In this document: piece after piece, positions 1 through 6,795 of the stretch
How the letters are laid out: the number at the start of each line of letters is the position of its first letter
Numbering within the stretch: the stretch's first letter is position 1
Origin: an uncultured Eubacteriales bacterium
GTDB lineage: Bacteria > Bacillota > Clostridia > Oscillospirales > Oscillospiraceae
Direction of reading: 5' to 3'
Assembly: GCA_900549885.1 (NCBI GenBank)
Contig: URQA01000089.1
Coordinates: 1-10,394 of the forward strand
Length of the DNA stretch: 10,394 nucleotides
Notes under the pieces: generated by a model
Seen by the model: only the letters and a program-made list of their open reading frames with translations
The model's database searches: none
What the model was told of the DNA's origin: nothing
Translations under genes and position numbers: made by a program

Positions 1-126
1 AAAATGTTCATCAGCGGACGGAAAAAGCGGAAAGCCAAAGCCTCTCTTACGGTGGCCTCGGATTCCGGCGGAGATGAGACGCCGCCTGCAGAGACGAAGC
101 CGGAGAAAGGAGGCGAGGGCGCATGA
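1..126 (+). CDS. ABC transporter permease, C-terminal tail only (nucleoside/BMP-type, inferred)
   Basis: Only the last 41 codons lie in the window, read in the frame that starts at base 1 and stops at TGA 124-126. What is visible is a basic stretch (GRKKRKAK) followed by an acidic, Gly/Pro-rich hydrophilic tail ending EKGGEGA. This fits the cytoplasmic C-terminus of a membrane permease after its last transmembrane helix. The stop overlaps the next start (ATGA at 123-126), so the two are translationally coupled. In BMP-family nucleoside/purine importers, two permease genes normally lie side by side, and the next gene begins as the second permease. The identification therefore rests on the neighbour; the tail itself carries no family motif. 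Confidence 0.6.
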   Translation, partial: KMFISGRKKRKAKASLTVASDSGGDETPPAETKPEKGGEGA

Positions 127-1619
127 CCTTTTTGGTACAGCAGACACTAATCTACGCGGTTCCCCTGATGATTGTGGCGTTGGCCGGCGTCTTCGCGGAA
201 AGAAGCGGCATCATCAACCTGGCCCTGGAAGGCATCATGATTTTTGGCGCGTTTATAGGCGTCCTTTTCGTGCGGACCATGCAGGGATCGGAGGTTTTCG
301 CAGCGGCCAAGGCAGCGGGAGATTACGCCACCCTGCAGGGGCTGGAAATCATGGCGATGGCGGTGGCGGCGCTTCTGGGGGCGATTTTTTCTCTGCTTCT
401 GTCCGGCTGCGCTCCTGCTGCCTCCACTGCAGGTGACTTCACCGCCGTACAAGTGCTCCAGGCTGCACTGGATGTCTGTCCGGATGCCGGGCAGCCCCAC
501 ATCCTCACTCAGGATGAAATGGCCGACTACGTCCCCGCCCTCTACGGCCTGTCAGACAGCCAGTGGACCGATGGCGCGGTGGCCGTTGGAGAGGGCTTGT
601 CCGCCTTTGAAGTCGGCGTGGTGCTGCTGGCGGAGGAAACTGATGGACAGGCCGCCATGGACAGTCTGGATGCCTACCGGGTGAGCCGCCAGGGGGATTT
701 CATTGGCTATGCCCCCGACCAGGCTGTCCTGGCAGAGCAGGGTCAGGTCCTCTTGCAGGACCGCTACCTCGTTCTGCTCATCTGTCAGGACCCAGAGAGC
801 GTGGCCAGCGCGGTGAAAGCCCTGCTGAATGGGAATACGCAACTTGTGGGCCCTGCCCCGCTTCCCTCCCCTTCCGTTCCCCAGGACGCTCCCCCCTCCT
901 CTGCCCCGTCTGAATCCCCCGTACCTTCTCAGCCAGTGCCGGCAGAGAGCACAGGGCCGGCCCCGTCCTCCGCTCCATCTTCCGCAGTCTCTTCTCCTTC
1001 CGCTATCCCCACGCCCGATCCAGCCGAAGGACGGTATCCCTTCACCCAACCCGGTATTGACGATATGACCCTTTATGATACCACTGCCATCTTGGCCGCC
1101 TGGCAAAGTGGTGATCGCTCCGCCCTGAGCGAAAAAGACGCCGCGATCCTGGCCGCGGCGGAGGAAGTGCTCCAGGCGGTCACCTCCAGCGGTATGGGCG
1201 CCTATGAGACAGAGCGGGCGGTGTACCGCTGGCTGACGGAGCAGGTGGCATACGACTGGGACCACCAGAGCTTCTTCCAGACTATGGATCCGGATTCCTC
1301 CAACCCCTACGGGGCCTTGGTCAACCGCAAGGCCATCTGCCTGGGGTACGCCTCCGCCTTCCAGTTGCTCATGGATATGAGCGGCGTGGAGTGCATCACT
1401 GTCGTTGGGGCGGCCTTTTCCAGCCAGGAGGACCACGCCTGGAACATGGTGCGGCTGGATGGAGATTGGTACTGTGTGGACGTCACCTGGGACATGGGCC
1501 TTCCTGAGAAATACTGGTGCTACTTCAATGTCACCAGCGACTACATGGCCGCAACGGACCACCAGTGGCACTACGCCAACGTCCCAGAGGCCACCGCTAT
1601 GGACGGCGGCGTAAGCTGA
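123..1619 (+). CDS. Chimeric ORF: nucleoside ABC permease N-terminus fused to DUF4358/transglutaminase-like lipoprotein
   Basis: One uninterrupted 498-residue frame with two unrelated halves. It starts at ATG 123, with AAAGGAGG at 106-113 (9-nt spacing), overlapping the upstream permease stop. Residues 1-94 match the start of the second permease of BMP-type nucleoside importers: hydrophobic segments near 8-25, 29-50 and 74-94, with ERSGIINLALEG around 26-37. From residue 91 the text becomes a lipoprotein: lipobox LSGC with C96, then a region resembling DUF4358 (about 100-240), a Pro/Ser-rich linker (about 243-302), and a transglutaminase-like domain to the end. In that domain C406 (KAICLGY), H438 (EDHAW) and D453 (VDVTWD) form the expected Cys-His-Asp triad. 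An intact permease of this family has about 300 residues, so roughly two thirds is missing; the lipoprotein lacks its own start and basic n-region. Expected family roles are nucleoside uptake for the first half and an extracytoplasmic protease or cross-linking fold for the second. A working permease is unlikely. It could be a real deletion fusion or an assembly chimera. Confidence 0.75.
   Translation: MTFLVQQTLIYAVPLMIVALAGVFAERSGIINLALEGIMIFGAFIGVLFVRTMQGSEVFAAAKAAGDYATLQGLEIMAMAVAALLGAIFSLLLSGCAPAASTAGDFTAVQVLQAALDVCPDAGQPHILTQDEMADYVPALYGLSDSQWTDGAVAVGEGLSAFEVGVVLLAEETDGQAAMDSLDAYRVSRQGDFIGYAPDQAVLAEQGQVLLQDRYLVLLICQDPESVASAVKALLNGNTQLVGPAPLPSPSVPQDAPPSSAPSESPVPSQPVPAESTGPAPSSAPSSAVSSPSAIPTPDPAEGRYPFTQPGIDDMTLYDTTAILAAWQSGDRSALSEKDAAILAAAEEVLQAVTSSGMGAYETERAVYRWLTEQVAYDWDHQSFFQTMDPDSSNPYGALVNRKAICLGYASAFQLLMDMSGVECITVVGAAFSSQEDHAWNMVRLDGDWYCVDVTWDMGLPEKYWCYFNVTSDYMAATDHQWHYANVPEATAMDGGVS
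384..410 (+). other. Fusion junction between permease and lipoprotein reading frames
   Basis: The third hydrophobic helix of the permease (residues 74-94) ends in LLLS, and the same LLLS begins the lipobox LLLSGC of the lipoprotein. The breakpoint therefore falls in or next to bases 393-404 (CTGCTTCTGTCC), which would encode that shared tetrapeptide in either parent. No basic residue lies within 20 residues before the Cys, unlike a normal lipoprotein signal peptide. This places the switch just before the lipobox. The shared bases are inferred from the peptide; neither parent sequence is in the window. Confidence 0.6.
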
Positions 1620-1923
1620 CGTGAAAATGGGCCGAGGCCCGGTTCTTTCCAGCTTCTCTTCCGGCTGCCCCGCCTAACTCGCCTAGGATGTGCAGTTCCC
1701 TCCATGGGGCATCGCCATTCTCCTCGGCACGGCCACACAAATCGGCGATATCATTCTGGACTTCAGCCGCGGTAAAAACGGCCGGGTACTGGCCCAAATC
1801 CAAATAGAAGAACTCTGCCGGGGTCCATGTTAGACAGGGGACGCAATTACCGTTCTTTTCGGATGGATTATGTGTGGAGGGCAACAGGGTGATCTCCCTG
1901 CTCTCCGTGGGTATCCGAGGCAT
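1597..1923 (-). CDS. Hypothetical protein or gene fragment, unrecognised
   Basis: An open frame of 108 codons on the minus strand, running from ATG at 1923 to TAG at 1597. Its middle (TPAEFFYLDLGQYPAVFTA, then EVQNDIADLCGRAEENG) has the mixed charged and hydrophobic make-up of a soluble helical protein, unlike most antisense frames. I do not recognise a family. Against it: no clear Shine-Dalgarno precedes the ATG (only AGG five bases before), the frame overlaps the last 23 bases of the convergent plus-strand gene, and the first 30 residues look random. It may be the 3' part of a broken gene. No function is proposed. Confidence 0.25.
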   Translation of the reverse strand: MPRIPTESREITLLPSTHNPSEKNGNCVPCLTWTPAEFFYLDLGQYPAVFTAAEVQNDIADLCGRAEENGDAPWRELHILGELGGAAGREAGKNRASAHFHVSLRRRP

Positions 1924-2130
1924 CTTAGCCTATGGTATACGAGCAGTCCTATGTCCAGCAGGAAAATATGCCGCCCTATCTCTCATAGCCATTGCAGACT
2001 ATAGGCTTTGCGGATGGGAAACGGTACCTCTGGACACGGAAAGCGGCCTGGTCCCCCCTGGGCCTATCAAGCATTGAGGGTGCCGACAATCTGGGAAAAT
2101 TGGAGACTGTATCCCCAGAACATGATCCCC
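1620..2130. other. Gap with no convincing gene; probable gene debris
   Basis: These 510 bases separate the plus-strand chimeric gene from the convergent arginine operon. No open frame has both a good ribosome binding site and a recognisable product. The best minus-strand frame is listed separately. On the plus strand, a frame that is open from about 1986 reads TIGFADGKRYLWTRKAAWSP and looks protein-like, but it meets several stops upstream and has no usable start, so it is at most a remnant. A small GC hairpin (GGGC/GCCC, 1629-1640) follows the chimeric gene and is followed by a short T-rich stretch. It is a weak terminator candidate at best. No promoter, tRNA or insertion sequence end was seen. 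Confidence 0.5.
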
Positions 2131-2178
2131 CCAAAAAAGCAAAGCGGTCCGTCTTTATAAGACGGACCGTTTGTTTTC
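2131..2178 (-). terminator. Rho-independent terminator of the arginine operon
   Basis: A perfect 11-bp stem (2145-2155 pairing with 2159-2169, arms CGGTCCGTCTT and AAGACGGACCG) closes a TAT loop, right after the argF stop at 2179. On the minus strand the stem is followed by CTTTGCTTTTTT (complement of 2133-2144), a good U-tract. On the plus strand the stem is followed by TTTGTTTT, so the element may also stop plus-strand transcripts coming from the chimeric gene side. Confidence 0.9.
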
Positions 2179-3093
2179 TCAGTCCTTCATCAGCAGGTAC
2201 ATAACTGCCTTCTGGACGTGGAGCCGGTTCTCCGCCTCCTCGAAGATTTCGTCAGCGTGAGCCTCAAAAACCTCGGCGGCGATCTCCTCCCCCCGGTGGG
2301 CGGGCAGACAGTGCTGCACCATACAGCCAGGGTGGGCCAGCTTCATAAGCTCACTATCCACACAGTAGCCGGCAAACGCCTTCTCTCGCTGGGCCTTTTC
2401 CTGCTCTTGGCCCATGGAGGCCCACACGTCTGTAACCACCACGTCCGCGTCTTTGACAGCTTCAGCCGGGGTTCGCACCAGTTGGAATTGGGCATCGTTG
2501 ACGGTCTTGGCGAAATCCAGTACCGCCAGGTCCGGGTCATACCCTTCCGGGCAGGCTGCCGACACGTCCATGCCGCACTTCAATCCGCCCACGATCAGAG
2601 AGTTGGCCATGTTGTTGCCGTCGCCGATAAAGGCGAGCTTGAGCCCCTCCAGGCGGGTCATCTTCTCCCGGATCGTCATCAGGTCGGCCAGCACCTGGCA
2701 GGGGTGGCAGAAATCTGTCAGGCCGTTGATGACGGGAATGGATGCGTACCTAGCCAGATCCTCCACCTCTCTCTGGGCATAGGTACGGATCATGATGCCG
2801 TCACAGTACCGGGAGAGTACCCGGGCGGTGTCCTCCACCGGCTCCCCACGGCCAATCTGACTGTCCTTGCCGGACAGGAACAGTGCATGGCCCCCCAGCT
2901 GGTACATGCCAACCTCAAAAGACACTCGGGTGCGGGTGGAGTTTTTCTCGAAGATCATGGCCAGGGTTTTGCCTTTGAGATAGTCGTGGGCAATGCCATG
3001 CTTCTGGCTGTACTTCATCTGGTCCGCCGTATCCAGAATCTGGGTAATGTCCTCCCGGGACAAATCCAGTAGCTTGAGCAGGTCTTTCTGCAT
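2179..3093 (-). CDS. argF: Ornithine carbamoyltransferase (anabolic)
   Basis: Transfers the carbamoyl group of carbamoyl phosphate to ornithine to give citrulline, the sixth step of arginine synthesis, in the cytoplasm as a trimer. The 304-residue length is normal for the family. Visible motifs are the carbamoyl-phosphate loop S52-TRTR-56, H130-PCQ-133, the ornithine-side loop DVWASMGQE near 225, and H261-CLP-264. The start ATG at 3093 is preceded by AAGGAG, which overlaps the TAA stop of argD; the gap between the genes is 15 bases, so translation is probably coupled. It is the last gene of the operon and runs straight into the terminator. The anabolic role is inferred from the surrounding biosynthetic genes; a catabolic enzyme would sit with arcA or arcC, which are absent here. 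Confidence 0.96.
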   Translation of the reverse strand: MQKDLLKLLDLSREDITQILDTADQMKYSQKHGIAHDYLKGKTLAMIFEKNSTRTRVSFEVGMYQLGGHALFLSGKDSQIGRGEPVEDTARVLSRYCDGIMIRTYAQREVEDLARYASIPVINGLTDFCHPCQVLADLMTIREKMTRLEGLKLAFIGDGNNMANSLIVGGLKCGMDVSAACPEGYDPDLAVLDFAKTVNDAQFQLVRTPAEAVKDADVVVTDVWASMGQEQEKAQREKAFAGYCVDSELMKLAHPGCMVQHCLPAHRGEEIAAEVFEAHADEIFEEAENRLHVQKAVMYLLMKD

Positions 3094-3108
3094 TATCTTC
3101 CACTCTCC

Positions 3109-4314
3109 TTATAGATTTTCCAAGGCCGCCCGGAGCACGGCCAACCCCTTGTCCATCTCCTCTTTGGTGATGGTCAGCGGCGGCAGCAGCCGCAGTCCTG
3201 GCCCAGCGGTGAGGGATAGCAGCCCCGCCTGGTTCAGCCGGGCACTCAGGTCCTTGTTTGTGTATCCCTCTGCCACGTCAATGCCGATCATCAAGCCCAT
3301 ACCCCGGGTTCTGCCCAGGCAGGGCAGGGCCATGGCCTCAATAGCATTTCGGAGATACCGCCCCTTCTCCGCCACCTGGGCGATGGCCGCATCGTCCAAA
3401 ATATCCAGCACTGCGCAACCCGCGGCGGCGCACACCGGATTGCCGCCGAAGGTGGTAGCGTGCTGACCAGGGCCCAGCACGTCCCGGCACTTTTCGTTCA
3501 CCAGGAAGCCCCCCATAGGCAGGCCGCCGGCCACACCTTTCGCAAAGGAGCAGGCATCAGGCAGGACACCGTACTGCTGGAAGCAGAACAGGGACCCGGT
3601 GCGGCCGATACCAGTCTGCACCTCGTCCACCAGCAGCAGCCAGTCCCGCTTCTCGCACAGTTGGGCCAGCTCCCGGACAAAGTCCCAATCCAAGGGAAGC
3701 ACGCCCCCCTCACCCTGGACCAGCTCCACCAGCACGGCGCACACGTCATGGCCGGCCACCTCCTGCACCCCGTCCAGGGAGGGGGCAGCATGGCGGAAGC
3801 CATCGGTAAAAGGAAAGAAATATTGGTGAAACACGTCCTGGCCCGTGGCTGCCAGAGTGGTCACCGTCCGTCCATGAAAGGAGTTTTTCAGGGTGATGAC
3901 CGTCCCCCGACCAGGGCCGTATTTGTCAAAGGAGTACTTCCGGGCCAGCTTTACCAAGCCCTCGTTACTCTCCGCCCCTGAGTTGGCAAAGAAAGCCGCC
4001 GCCATGCCGGAGCGGGTGCACAGCTTCTGGGCCAAGAGAATATAGGGCTCAGAGTAGTAGAGGTTGGAGATGTGTCCCAGTTTAGCTGCCTGGGCGCTGA
4101 TAGCCGCCTGCCACTTGGGGTGGGCGGTGCCCACCGACAGCACTCCGATGCCGGAGGCAAAGTCAATGTACTCCTTGCCCTCCAGGTCGTACAGGGTGGC
4201 CCCCTCTCCGTGGTCGATGTCAATAGGGTTGCGGCTATAGGTCTGGACAACATACTGCTCGTCCAACTGTTTCAATTCTTCAAAGGTCAATGGTGATCCC
4301 TCCTTGTGTGTCAT
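3109..4314 (-). CDS. argD: Acetylornithine aminotransferase
   Basis: PLP-dependent class III aminotransferase that converts N-acetylglutamate semialdehyde plus glutamate to N-acetylornithine and 2-oxoglutarate; cytoplasmic dimer. The 401 residues cover the full family length. The PLP Schiff-base lysine is K259 in SFAKGVAGG, and the conserved Asp is D230 in VDEVQTGIGRTG; ANSGAESNE in the N-terminal third binds cofactor phosphate. ATG at 4314 has AGGAGG at 4324-4329, spacing 9. A second start is possible: TTG at 4290, giving MTFEELKQLDEQYV, with AAGGAGGG at 4298-4305 and 7-nt spacing. That shorter N-terminus resembles other ArgD proteins more closely, so the true start is uncertain by eight codons. 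The ATG overlaps the stop of a possible 43-codon ORF upstream (TGATG). argF follows 15 bases downstream. Confidence 0.95.
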   Translation of the reverse strand: MTHKEGSPLTFEELKQLDEQYVVQTYSRNPIDIDHGEGATLYDLEGKEYIDFASGIGVLSVGTAHPKWQAAISAQAAKLGHISNLYYSEPYILLAQKLCTRSGMAAAFFANSGAESNEGLVKLARKYSFDKYGPGRGTVITLKNSFHGRTVTTLAATGQDVFHQYFFPFTDGFRHAAPSLDGVQEVAGHDVCAVLVELVQGEGGVLPLDWDFVRELAQLCEKRDWLLLVDEVQTGIGRTGSLFCFQQYGVLPDACSFAKGVAGGLPMGGFLVNEKCRDVLGPGQHATTFGGNPVCAAAGCAVLDILDDAAIAQVAEKGRYLRNAIEAMALPCLGRTRGMGLMIGIDVAEGYTNKDLSARLNQAGLLSLTAGPGLRLLPPLTITKEEMDKGLAVLRAALENL

Positions 4315-4445
4315 CAAGAATTGCCTCCTGGAACCGCTTTATCCAAAGGCTTTGCCCTTGTAATCCCTAAGCTGTTCTGACCCCTGCAGGTTGCGACAGC
4401 CTCATGTACAAAGTCCTCCGCCTTCACAGAACTAAGAGGTGCCAT
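4314..4445 (-). CDS. Possible small protein or leader ORF between argB and argD (43 aa)
   Basis: An open frame of 43 codons fits the argB-argD space almost exactly. It starts at ATG 4445, 16 bases after the argB stop, and ends at TGA 4314-4316, which shares a base with the argD ATG (TGATG). It begins MAPLSSVKAEDFVHEAVAT and ends PLDKAVPGGNS. A Shine-Dalgarno AGAGGTG lies five bases before the ATG. I recognise no family, and there is no signal peptide or membrane segment. It has no run of arginine codons, so it is not a classical attenuation leader. The argD ribosome binding site AGGAGG lies inside its last codons, so its translation would load ribosomes onto argD. It may be a small protein, a coupling leader, or a chance frame. 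Confidence 0.4.
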   Translation of the reverse strand: MAPLSSVKAEDFVHEAVATCRGQNSLGITRAKPLDKAVPGGNS

Positions 4446-4458
4446 GGCCTCACCTCTT
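4434..4458 (-). promoter_or_regulatory. Hairpin enclosing the ribosome binding site of the 43-codon ORF
   Basis: On the minus strand AAGAGGTG (4451-4458) pairs perfectly with CACCTCTT (4434-4441), leaving a nine-base loop that holds the ATG at 4443-4445. The 5' arm is the Shine-Dalgarno sequence itself. If folded in the mRNA, this would hold back initiation at the small ORF and, through coupling, might lower argD and argF translation. No U-tract follows, so it is not a terminator. Confidence 0.4.
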
Positions 4459-4461
4459 GTC

Positions 4462-5319
4462 CTATTGTACAAGCATGGTGCCTACGCCGGCGTCGCTGAG
4501 CAGCTCAATCAAAATGGAGTGGGCGATCCGGCCGTCCAGAATGACGGTGGAGTGCACTCCGGAGCGCACCGCCTCCACGGCGCAGTCAATCTTGGGGATC
4601 ATCCCCCCCTGGATAACTCCGTCCTTGATCAGGCCGGGGATCTCGCTGACCCGAACTTGGTGGATAAGGGTGTCCTCGTCTGCCGGGTCCCGGAGCAGTC
4701 CCCTCACGTCGGTGAGTAGCATAAGCTTTTCCGCCCCCAACGCCACCGCCAGCTTGGCTGCTGCGGTGTCTGCGTTGATATTGTATGCCGCAGGGCCGTC
4801 CACTCCCTGGGCCACGGTGGATACCACAGGGATATAGCCGCCCCTCAGGCTGTCCACCACCATCTGAGGGTCCACCTTCAGGATCTCCCCCACTAGGCCG
4901 TACTTCTGATCCAGCCGGGCCGCCTGGAACAGGCTTCCGTCCATACCGCACAGGCCCACGGCCCGACCGCCCCGGCGGTTGATAAGGGCCACCAGGTCCT
5001 TGTTCACCTTGCCGCACAGCACCTGCTGTACCACGTCCATCGTCTCCTCATCGGTGTACCGCAGGCCATCCACAAACTGGGACTGCTTACCAATTTTTTG
5101 GAGCATCTCGTTGATCTCTGGCCCGCCGCCGTGGACCACTACCACATGGATGCCCACCAGGGACAGCAGGACAATATCGGAGATCACCGCCTGGCGCAGC
5201 TCCTCCGACACCATGGCGTTGCCGCCGTATTTGACCACGATGGTCTTTCCGTTGAACTTTTGGATATAGGGCAGAGCCTCCGCCAGCACCTGGGCCCGGT
5301 CCACCAGAGAATAACTCAT
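4462..5319 (-). CDS. argB: N-acetylglutamate kinase
   Basis: Phosphorylates N-acetylglutamate with ATP to N-acetylglutamyl phosphate, the usual feedback-controlled step where ArgJ recycles acetyl groups. It is an amino acid kinase family protein of 285 residues, normal length. Visible motifs: K30 in VVKYGGNAM (phosphate binding), H63-GGGP-67, GLRYTDEETM near 85-95 (substrate side), and G238-GMIPK-243 with a conserved lysine. About 25 residues precede the first strand, as in arginine-inhibited hexameric kinases; the inhibition itself is inferred. ATG at 5319 is chosen because AGAAGG lies nine bases before it and the protein then opens MSYSLVDRAQVLAEAL. An in-frame ATG eight codons upstream (5343) has a poorer site. 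The stop is TAG at 4462. Confidence 0.94.
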   Translation of the reverse strand: MSYSLVDRAQVLAEALPYIQKFNGKTIVVKYGGNAMVSEELRQAVISDIVLLSLVGIHVVVVHGGGPEINEMLQKIGKQSQFVDGLRYTDEETMDVVQQVLCGKVNKDLVALINRRGGRAVGLCGMDGSLFQAARLDQKYGLVGEILKVDPQMVVDSLRGGYIPVVSTVAQGVDGPAAYNINADTAAAKLAVALGAEKLMLLTDVRGLLRDPADEDTLIHQVRVSEIPGLIKDGVIQGGMIPKIDCAVEAVRSGVHSTVILDGRIAHSILIELLSDAGVGTMLVQ

Positions 5320-5489
5320 CACAAAACACCTTCTCTTTTCCATTCAGGCCATCCAGCCCACCGGGCTAGATCCCATCCAAAATAAGCGCTCAGTCTGTTT
5401 GCAGCAAAAATTCGTCAGACGAGGCGGTGGGGGCATACAGCGCCCACATGTACAGCACATCAACGGAGCCTGATAAAATCTTCATCGGC
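5320..5489 (-). other. argJ-argB intercistronic region with inverted repeats
   Basis: 170 bases separate argJ from argB, much longer than most other spacers in the operon. A 10-bp inverted repeat spans the argJ stop (listed separately). Further toward argB, AGCCC/GGGCT forms a small hairpin near 5355-5367. A 31-codon frame (5390-5485, beginning MKILSGSVDVLYMW) starts four bases after the argJ stop but has no adequate Shine-Dalgarno, so I do not call it a gene. No convincing promoter hexamers were seen. Confidence 0.4.
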
Positions 5490-5513
5490 TCAGGAGCGGT
5501 AATCTCCGTTGAT
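5459..5513 (-). repeat. 10-bp inverted repeat around the argJ stop codon
   Basis: ATCAACGGAG and CTCCGTTGAT (plus-strand 5459-5468 and 5504-5513) are perfect inverted repeats with a 35-base spacer that contains the argJ TGA (5490-5492). One arm encodes the argJ residues INGD. In the transcript a shorter inner hairpin (GAGCC with GGCTC, plus GAT/ATC) uses part of the same downstream arm, so the two folds compete. On the plus strand the second arm is followed by TTTTA. Confidence 0.5.
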
Positions 5514-6743
5514 TTTTACATAATCATAAGTCAAATCACAGCCCCAGCAGGTGGCCTCGTGCTCCCCCTCGTTCACGCAGATGTCGATGACCACCTCGTC
5601 TTGGCTGAGAATTTTCTTGGCCAGCTCTTCGTCAAACTCCAGGCCGATTCCTTTTTTGCACACCAGCACCTCCCCCTGGATGGAGGAGAACTTTACATCC
5701 ACATACTCCGGTCGGAAGGGAGCCTTGGAGTAACCCATAGCGCACAGCACCCGGCCCCAGTTGGCGTCGGCGCCGAACATGGCGGCCTTCACCAGCGAGG
5801 AACCCACCACCGCTTTCGCCAGCCGCTCGGCGCTCTCCTCGCTGCGGGCATTCCGGACCGTGCAGGTCACCAGACGGGATGCGCCTTCTCCATCGGCGGC
5901 GATGGCCCGGGCCATCTGCTCGCACACCTGGCGCAGGGCCTTCGCGAAGATGGCGAAATCGTCGTCCTTCCACTCGATCTGGCTGTTGCCCGCCATGCCG
6001 TTGGCCAGCGCTACGCACATGTCGTTCGTGGAGGTGTCCCCGTCCACTGTCACCCGGTTGAAGGTACGGGGAACGATCTCGTGAAGGGCATCCGCGAGCA
6101 TGTCGCTGGTGATGGCGCAGTCCGTGGTAATAAAGCACAGCATGGTACCCATATTGGGGTGGATCATACCCGATCCCTTTGCGATGGCCCCGATGGTCAC
6201 CCGCTGTCCGCCGATGGTGACGGAGACGGCGGTCTCCTTTTTCATCGTGTCAGTTGTCATGATAGCGGAAGCGGCTGCGTCGGAGCCTTCCGTACTCAGG
6301 GCAGACACCAAGCCGGGCATTCCCTTCTCGATGGCCACGATGTTCAGGGGCTGTCCGATGACCCCGGTGGAGGCCACGGCGAAGTCCTCCGGCTTCAGGC
6401 CGGTGGCCTGGGCGGCCAGCTGGCACATGGCCTCGGCGTTCTCATGGCTCATGGGCGCGCAGGCATTGGCATTGCCCGAGTTGGCGACGATCCCCCGGCA
6501 CACCCCATCCTCCAGGTTGCCCATAGTCACATAGATGGGAGCTGCCTTCACCCGGTTGAGGGTGTACACCGCCGCGGCCGAGCACTCACAGTCGGACAAA
6601 ATCATGGCTAAATCGTTCTTTCCTCTGGCGGAAGGGAGGATCGTCTGGGGCGCATCGGCGTGACCACTCTTTACGCCGCAGTATACCCCAGCCGCCTTGA
6701 ATCCCTTGGGGGCGCATACGCCGCCCGAAATCTCTTTCAACAT
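5490..6743 (-). CDS. argJ: Glutamate N-acetyltransferase / ornithine acetyltransferase
   Basis: Moves the acetyl group from N-acetylornithine to glutamate, releasing ornithine and regenerating N-acetylglutamate. Some members also use acetyl-CoA, which cannot be told from sequence here. The 417 residues correspond to one precursor that cuts itself into alpha and beta chains. The cleavage motif KGSGMIHPNMGTML is present, with the nucleophile T200 after G199. The oxyanion motif STGVIG lies upstream, and the C-terminus ends DYVKINGDYRS as in complete members. The frame stays open back to ATG 6833, but I choose ATG 6743: GAGGG lies eight bases before it, the protein then opens MLKEISGGVCAPKGF, and the longer form would overlap argC and add an Arg-rich non-family stretch. 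The argC stop is 52 bases upstream. Confidence 0.95.
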   Translation of the reverse strand: MLKEISGGVCAPKGFKAAGVYCGVKSGHADAPQTILPSARGKNDLAMILSDCECSAAAVYTLNRVKAAPIYVTMGNLEDGVCRGIVANSGNANACAPMSHENAEAMCQLAAQATGLKPEDFAVASTGVIGQPLNIVAIEKGMPGLVSALSTEGSDAAASAIMTTDTMKKETAVSVTIGGQRVTIGAIAKGSGMIHPNMGTMLCFITTDCAITSDMLADALHEIVPRTFNRVTVDGDTSTNDMCVALANGMAGNSQIEWKDDDFAIFAKALRQVCEQMARAIAADGEGASRLVTCTVRNARSEESAERLAKAVVGSSLVKAAMFGADANWGRVLCAMGYSKAPFRPEYVDVKFSSIQGEVLVCKKGIGLEFDEELAKKILSQDEVVIDICVNEGEHEATCWGCDLTYDYVKINGDYRS

Positions 6744-6768
6744 CACGATATCCCTCATTTCTATGATT

Positions 6769-6788
6769 CGGCGGAACCGCCTCCGCCG
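6769..6788 (-). repeat. Small hairpin between argC and argJ
   Basis: CGGCGGA and TCCGCCG (6769-6775 with 6782-6788) form a 7-bp GC-rich stem with a six-base loop in the 52-base argC-argJ spacer. No U-tract follows. It may stabilise or segment the mRNA; a role is not shown. Confidence 0.35.
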
Positions 6789-6795
6789 CGTCTTG

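Noticed and set aside
552..1571. 339-codon open frame on the minus strand opposite the transglutaminase gene
   Set aside because: It is an antisense shadow: Gly/Arg/His-rich with no family motif, while the plus strand has domains, a catalytic triad and an RBS.
2218..3072. 284-codon plus-strand frame opposite argF
   Set aside because: Shadow of argF, with no start signal or family content.
5427..6611. 394-codon plus-strand frame opposite argJ
   Set aside because: Rich in His, Gly and Val with no motif; argJ on the other strand is unambiguous. Long antisense frames are common in GC-rich DNA.
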